Of a stretch of 7,906 nucleotides of DNA, positions 5,475 to 7,906 are shown one piece after another (position 1 is the first letter of the stretch; each line of letters begins with the position of its first letter). A program made the translations under genes and the position numbers. The notes beneath the pieces were generated by a model. That model saw only the letters and a program-made list of their open reading frames with translations, was not told the DNA's origin and searched no databases. Source of the stretch: Opitutales bacterium. Its GTDB lineage: Bacteria > Verrucomicrobiota > Verrucomicrobiia > Opitutales > Opitutaceae. Location of the stretch: NCBI GenBank assembly GCA_021772595.1, contig JAJFLS010000659.1, positions 1 to 7,906 on the forward strand, in the 5' to 3' direction.

Positions 5475-5533
5475 GCGCCTTTGTTATTCTCGCTCCGCTT
5501 CGTTGAGGTGTCGCTTCGCTCGGTAGCGCCTTT
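5475..5533. repeat. 43-bp insert flanked by 8-bp direct repeats GCGCCTTT
   Basis: GCGCCTTT occurs at 5475-5482 and 5526-5533. Removing one copy plus the 43 bases between them (5483-5525) restores an uninterrupted CTTTGCGCCTTTTTGCGG, a typical low-complexity dispersed motif. The insert contains the similar strings TCGCTCCGCTTCG and TCGCTTCGCTCGG. This is the signature of a short insertion with target duplication, or of replication slippage. Confidence 0.5.
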
Positions 5534-5694
5534 TTGCGGCCCAAAACTACTCTTTTAGAATCTTAAGCCCACTACCTGAAAACCTAAATCCCTACAGTCT
5601 AAACGACCTTCTTCCAAGCAACCTTCTCCCTTTGGTTGGATATCGCGGGTTCTACTTCGCGTCTTCGCGGCTTCGCGTGAGTCGGGTTTTCGGA

Positions 5695-5719
5695 ACGACG
5701 CAGTCGTCCCGCTACGGGA
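5695..5719 (+). repeat. Double hairpin repeat (family B), copy 1
   Basis: ACGAC-GCA-GTCGT (5695-5707) and TCCCG-CTA-CGGGA (5707-5719) are two perfect 5-bp hairpins sharing one base. A second copy at 5928-5949 reads ACGCAGTCGTTCCGCTACGAGA in two parts; it matches the first at all but two positions, but its changes disrupt the second stem. A partial third copy lies inverted at 3314-3322. Confidence 0.6.
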
Positions 5720-5927
5720 TGAAATGAGGAGTGTGTTGGGGAGCGGGGATTGAGGCGAATAATCTAAAAACCTAAACGCCTACTACCTAAACACCGTCTC
5801 TCCGCACCTTCAGTGGTTGGATATCCATGGCTCAGGCTGGAAGCACTGAGCTACTTTCTTGAGCCCATAACCAAGAACCCATCACCTAAATACCTAAACT
5901 ACCTACAGCCTACGAACCTTCTCCACA

Positions 5928-5949
5928 CGCAGTCGTTCCGCTACGAGAA
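5928..5949 (+). repeat. Double hairpin repeat (family B), copy 2 (degraded)
   Basis: It corresponds to 5698-5719 with two substitutions, C to T at 5937 and G to A at 5947. Neither stem is perfect here, because the base before the motif also differs (CACAC for ACGAC). This is a decayed copy. Confidence 0.55.
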
Positions 5950-6013
5950 ACAACCCGTAACCTAGGACCTAAACACCTAAATACCTTCACCCTCTATTCC
6001 TCAATACACACTG

Positions 6014-7906
6014 TCAGAACCGGAATATCGAACTCAGCTTCAGGGTCGTATCCATTTGCTTGCGGACGAATCCGGTCCTTTCATCAAGGTAGCTTTGGTT
6101 AAGAACTAGAAAAATACGCGCTCCCGGACGGTACTCCCAGATCAACCGGCTGTTAACCCCCAAGGAGTCAGAAACATTGTCGTACTGCACCACGTTAGAC
6201 CAAGTGAAATCCGGAGTGAAATTAATCAATGCTGTCAAGGACGCGAGTTTGATATTAAAGTCTCCGGCAGGCAATTCAACGTCTTGATTGGAGTAACTGA
6301 TTTCCGCCCCAAAATGCTTGGAAGGCAAGTAGGTTAATTCAGATGTATTCTCTGTTCGGGTACCGTCATAAAAATCGCCAAAGGAGTAATCGTGCTGGAA
6401 TTGGAGTTTTCGCCTGGAAGACGTCTGGAAAGCAAGAATTCCCCGGGTCCATGAATAATCCCCGACCGGAATGAAAACGTCATTTTCATCGCCAGCAACG
6501 TTGTAGATTCTGAAATCGCTACTAGGAACATCGGCGGCATTTTCGATTTCCAGAAGAATCGTATCCCCAGTCTCGAAGAAAAGTTGGACCGGCGTAAAGA
6601 GGTGTTTGGACGATTGAAGCTGGTTGGAAAGATCCGTGATGTACTCCCCCTCATAGCTGTAATACACCTGACGTAACCAATCTTTGGATTCGATATACGG
6701 TTTATAAAGCCACCTCGTGTAATACCGGCGAACGCCCGTTCGCGGCGCGAAACCCATAGCCGGATTGAAATCGTCATCCACGTGCATAAGGGCCACCTCG
6801 ATTTCGAATTCATCAGCCGGAAGCACGGCGCTGGTACCGAATACCGGGGCCAAGCCATCCTCGAAATCCGGATGGTCCGATTCCGTTGCCACCGCGAAGG
6901 CATTTACTTCCAATCGGTAGTTATTGAAAAACTCGTTAGTCAGGTACTGAAAGTCCGTTCCCAGAAGCAGATTGTCGTAGTCAGAATTTGGATCTCCATG
7001 GGTTACGAGCGCTCCAACGGTGGATTGATCGAGGATCTCGCGCGTCACGCGGCCCACAAACGCGTTCTGGCTGTCCAGGTCCCCATTGGCATCGACAACG
7101 GCATCGATGACTCCGATATTGTAATCCCCCACCCGGCCGGAGAGTTTTGCCGCCCCTAATAAAGGCGCGACTTGCCCTTCATTATTCAATCCGATGCGGC
7201 GACTGAAATACGGAAGAATGACCGGCGACGCTCGGGTACCCGACCTTCGCCTGAATCGACCGCCCAGTCCTCCAAAATTGAATACACCTGCATCCTCGAG
7301 AAAAAACCGTCGCTTTTCCGGAAAGAACAGGGAGAAGCGCGTCAGATTGACCTGTCGGGCATCGGTCTCGGCAGCGGCGAAGTCGGTATTGTAGCTCAAG
7401 GTGGCGCTCATCTTGGGGGTAATGCGGTAACGAAAGTCGCCACCCCACTCGAATTCGAAATCATTCGTTCCCGAATCCTTGTCCTCCGATTGCTTTCCAA
7501 GAATGTAAGGATTCAGTTCAAGGCCCAAACCTTGTTTGAGACTACTTAAGCCATTCAGTTTTCCCGCCTCCGACATATAATAGCCGCGTATGGCGTTTCT
7601 CGGCGAAGACCAAATACCCCGTTGATCCGAACGCTTTATTCTCCGGCCAACGTTGAGGCCCCATTGAGAACTCGCCGGATCGAAACTGAACGTCGTGAGA
7701 GGCAGGGCCACTTCCACCTGCCAGCCGTAATCGGTTATTTGGGTTTTCGCTTTCCAGACGCCATCCCACCGGGAATTGTAGTTCCCGTTGTTAGTGGAAA
7801 TAGCGTCATGCCGCGTACCGTTGGGGTTGACGAGAAAGGTATAGCTGTTCCGCAGGTCGTTAAACGTGTCGAGGTTGATATTGATCGAGTCGTCATTCCA
7901 CAGCTC
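6014..7906 (-). CDS. DUF5916-type outer-membrane barrel protein with CBM9-like domain, N-terminus missing
   Basis: 630 residues are visible in an open frame that continues past the right edge, so no start can be given; an internal GTG at 7717 is not the true start. Visible residues 1-70 are the end of a carbohydrate-binding family 9-like domain: D-D-S-I-N-I, L-D-T-F-N-D-L-R, N-P-N-G-T, then W-D-G-V-W-K-A-K and G-W-Q-V-E-V-A-L-P-L. The rest fits the DUF5916 region: Y-N-T-D-F-A near 172, F-F-P-E-K-R-R-F-F-L-E (194-204), Y-F-S-R-R-I-G, and a long series of alternating beta strands. The protein ends in S-I-F-R-F with a terminal Phe, as expected of a barrel inserted by the BAM machinery. Members are common in Bacteroidota and other marine heterotrophs and are presumed to sit in the outer membrane; their function is unknown. 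No frameshift is visible. Confidence 0.88.
   Translation of the reverse strand, partial: ELWNDDSININLDTFNDLRNSYTFLVNPNGTRHDAISTNNGNYNSRWDGVWKAKTQITDYGWQVEVALPLTTFSFDPASSQWGLNVGRRIKRSDQRGIWSSPRNAIRGYYMSEAGKLNGLSSLKQGLGLELNPYILGKQSEDKDSGTNDFEFEWGGDFRYRITPKMSATLSYNTDFAAAETDARQVNLTRFSLFFPEKRRFFLEDAGVFNFGGLGGRFRRRSGTRASPVILPYFSRRIGLNNEGQVAPLLGAAKLSGRVGDYNIGVIDAVVDANGDLDSQNAFVGRVTREILDQSTVGALVTHGDPNSDYDNLLLGTDFQYLTNEFFNNYRLEVNAFAVATESDHPDFEDGLAPVFGTSAVLPADEFEIEVALMHVDDDFNPAMGFAPRTGVRRYYTRWLYKPYIESKDWLRQVYYSYEGEYITDLSNQLQSSKHLFTPVQLFFETGDTILLEIENAADVPSSDFRIYNVAGDENDVFIPVGDYSWTRGILAFQTSSRRKLQFQHDYSFGDFYDGTRTENTSELTYLPSKHFGAEISYSNQDVELPAGDFNIKLASLTALINFTPDFTWSNVVQYDNVSDSLGVNSRLIWEYRPGARIFLVLNQSYLDERTGFVRKQMDTTLKLSSIFRF

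Larger units (their letters stand above)
5565..6000. repeat. Modular array of ACCTAAA runs, GGTTGGATATC blocks and hairpins
   Basis: Degenerate ACCTAAA runs occur at about 5570-5603, 5760-5795, 5885-5912 and 5958-5985. The first two are followed by a CTTC/GTGG-type segment ending in GGTTGGATATC (5634-5644 and 5815-5825, 181 bases apart). The GCACCTTCAGTGGTTGG block before the second one resembles the core of repeat family A. Hairpin segments come next: the ACGCAGTCG motif at 5698 and 5928, and GCTCAG/CTGAGC at 5830-5851. I read the region as about four imperfect units. The motif CTTCGCGTCTTCGCGGC at 5656-5672 resembles a repeat scattered in many environmental bacterial genomes. Confidence 0.6.
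5259..6013. other. Repeat-filled intergenic region of 755 bases
   Basis: No gene is supported. The first 140 bases are not repetitive to my eye, apart from TAACACGA overlapping the dehydratase stop codon (5256-5263), with its complement at 5328-5335. A degraded relative of family A lies at about 5400-5460 (CACCCTTGCAATTGAGAACCC). After that come an interrupted CTTTGCGCCTTT repeat (5471-5540) and a modular array (5565-6000). No convincing terminator is seen for either flanking gene. Confidence 0.65.

Noticed and set aside
1..7906. CRISPR array, tRNA or rRNA genes
   Set aside because: No regularly spaced identical repeats with unique spacers and no tRNA or rRNA signatures were seen by eye; family A copies are too far apart and unevenly spaced.

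Overview
The window looks like part of a Gram-negative chromosome of moderate GC from the Verrucomicrobiota, most likely an Opitutae-type marine lineage. This is an inference. It rests on a lipoprotein sulfatase, a DUF5916/CBM9-type outer-membrane barrel protein, a Bacteroidetes-like short pterin carbinolamine dehydratase, start codons without clear Shine-Dalgarno sequences, and intergenic DNA full of short hairpins and dispersed repeats. Bacteroidota or Planctomycetota are not excluded.

Layout: the 5' part of a sulfatase gene lies at 1-1055 (minus strand, runs off the left edge). A 968-base gap follows, holding a MITE-like element (1228-1355), a probable recombinase tail (1462-1560), a cluster of four perfect hairpins (1639-1783) and a dispersed repeat. 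A RES-domain toxin (2024-2623) and an Xre/DUF2384 antitoxin (2644-3108) follow on the plus strand, in the order toxin then antitoxin. A 577-base repeat-rich gap separates them from a secreted SMP-30-like beta-propeller gene (3686-4651, minus). Divergent from this, after 373 bases, is a 77-residue pterin-4a-carbinolamine dehydratase (5025-5258, plus). A further 755 bases of modular repeats lead to the C-terminal part of a large DUF5916-type protein (6014 to the right edge, minus).

The genes do not form one operon. Sulfatase, propeller and barrel protein all carry export features or belong to exported families and fit a polymer-degrading marine lifestyle, but nothing here shows that they act together. 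RES and Xre form a toxin-antitoxin pair. About a third of the window is non-coding (about 2670 of 7906 bases), and most of that is recognisable as repeats. The most notable observations are the reversed toxin-antitoxin order, the 128-bp inverted-repeat element flanked by TTGA, the hairpin doublets, and a roughly 100-bp repeat present four times in one orientation, twice just upstream of a plus-strand gene.
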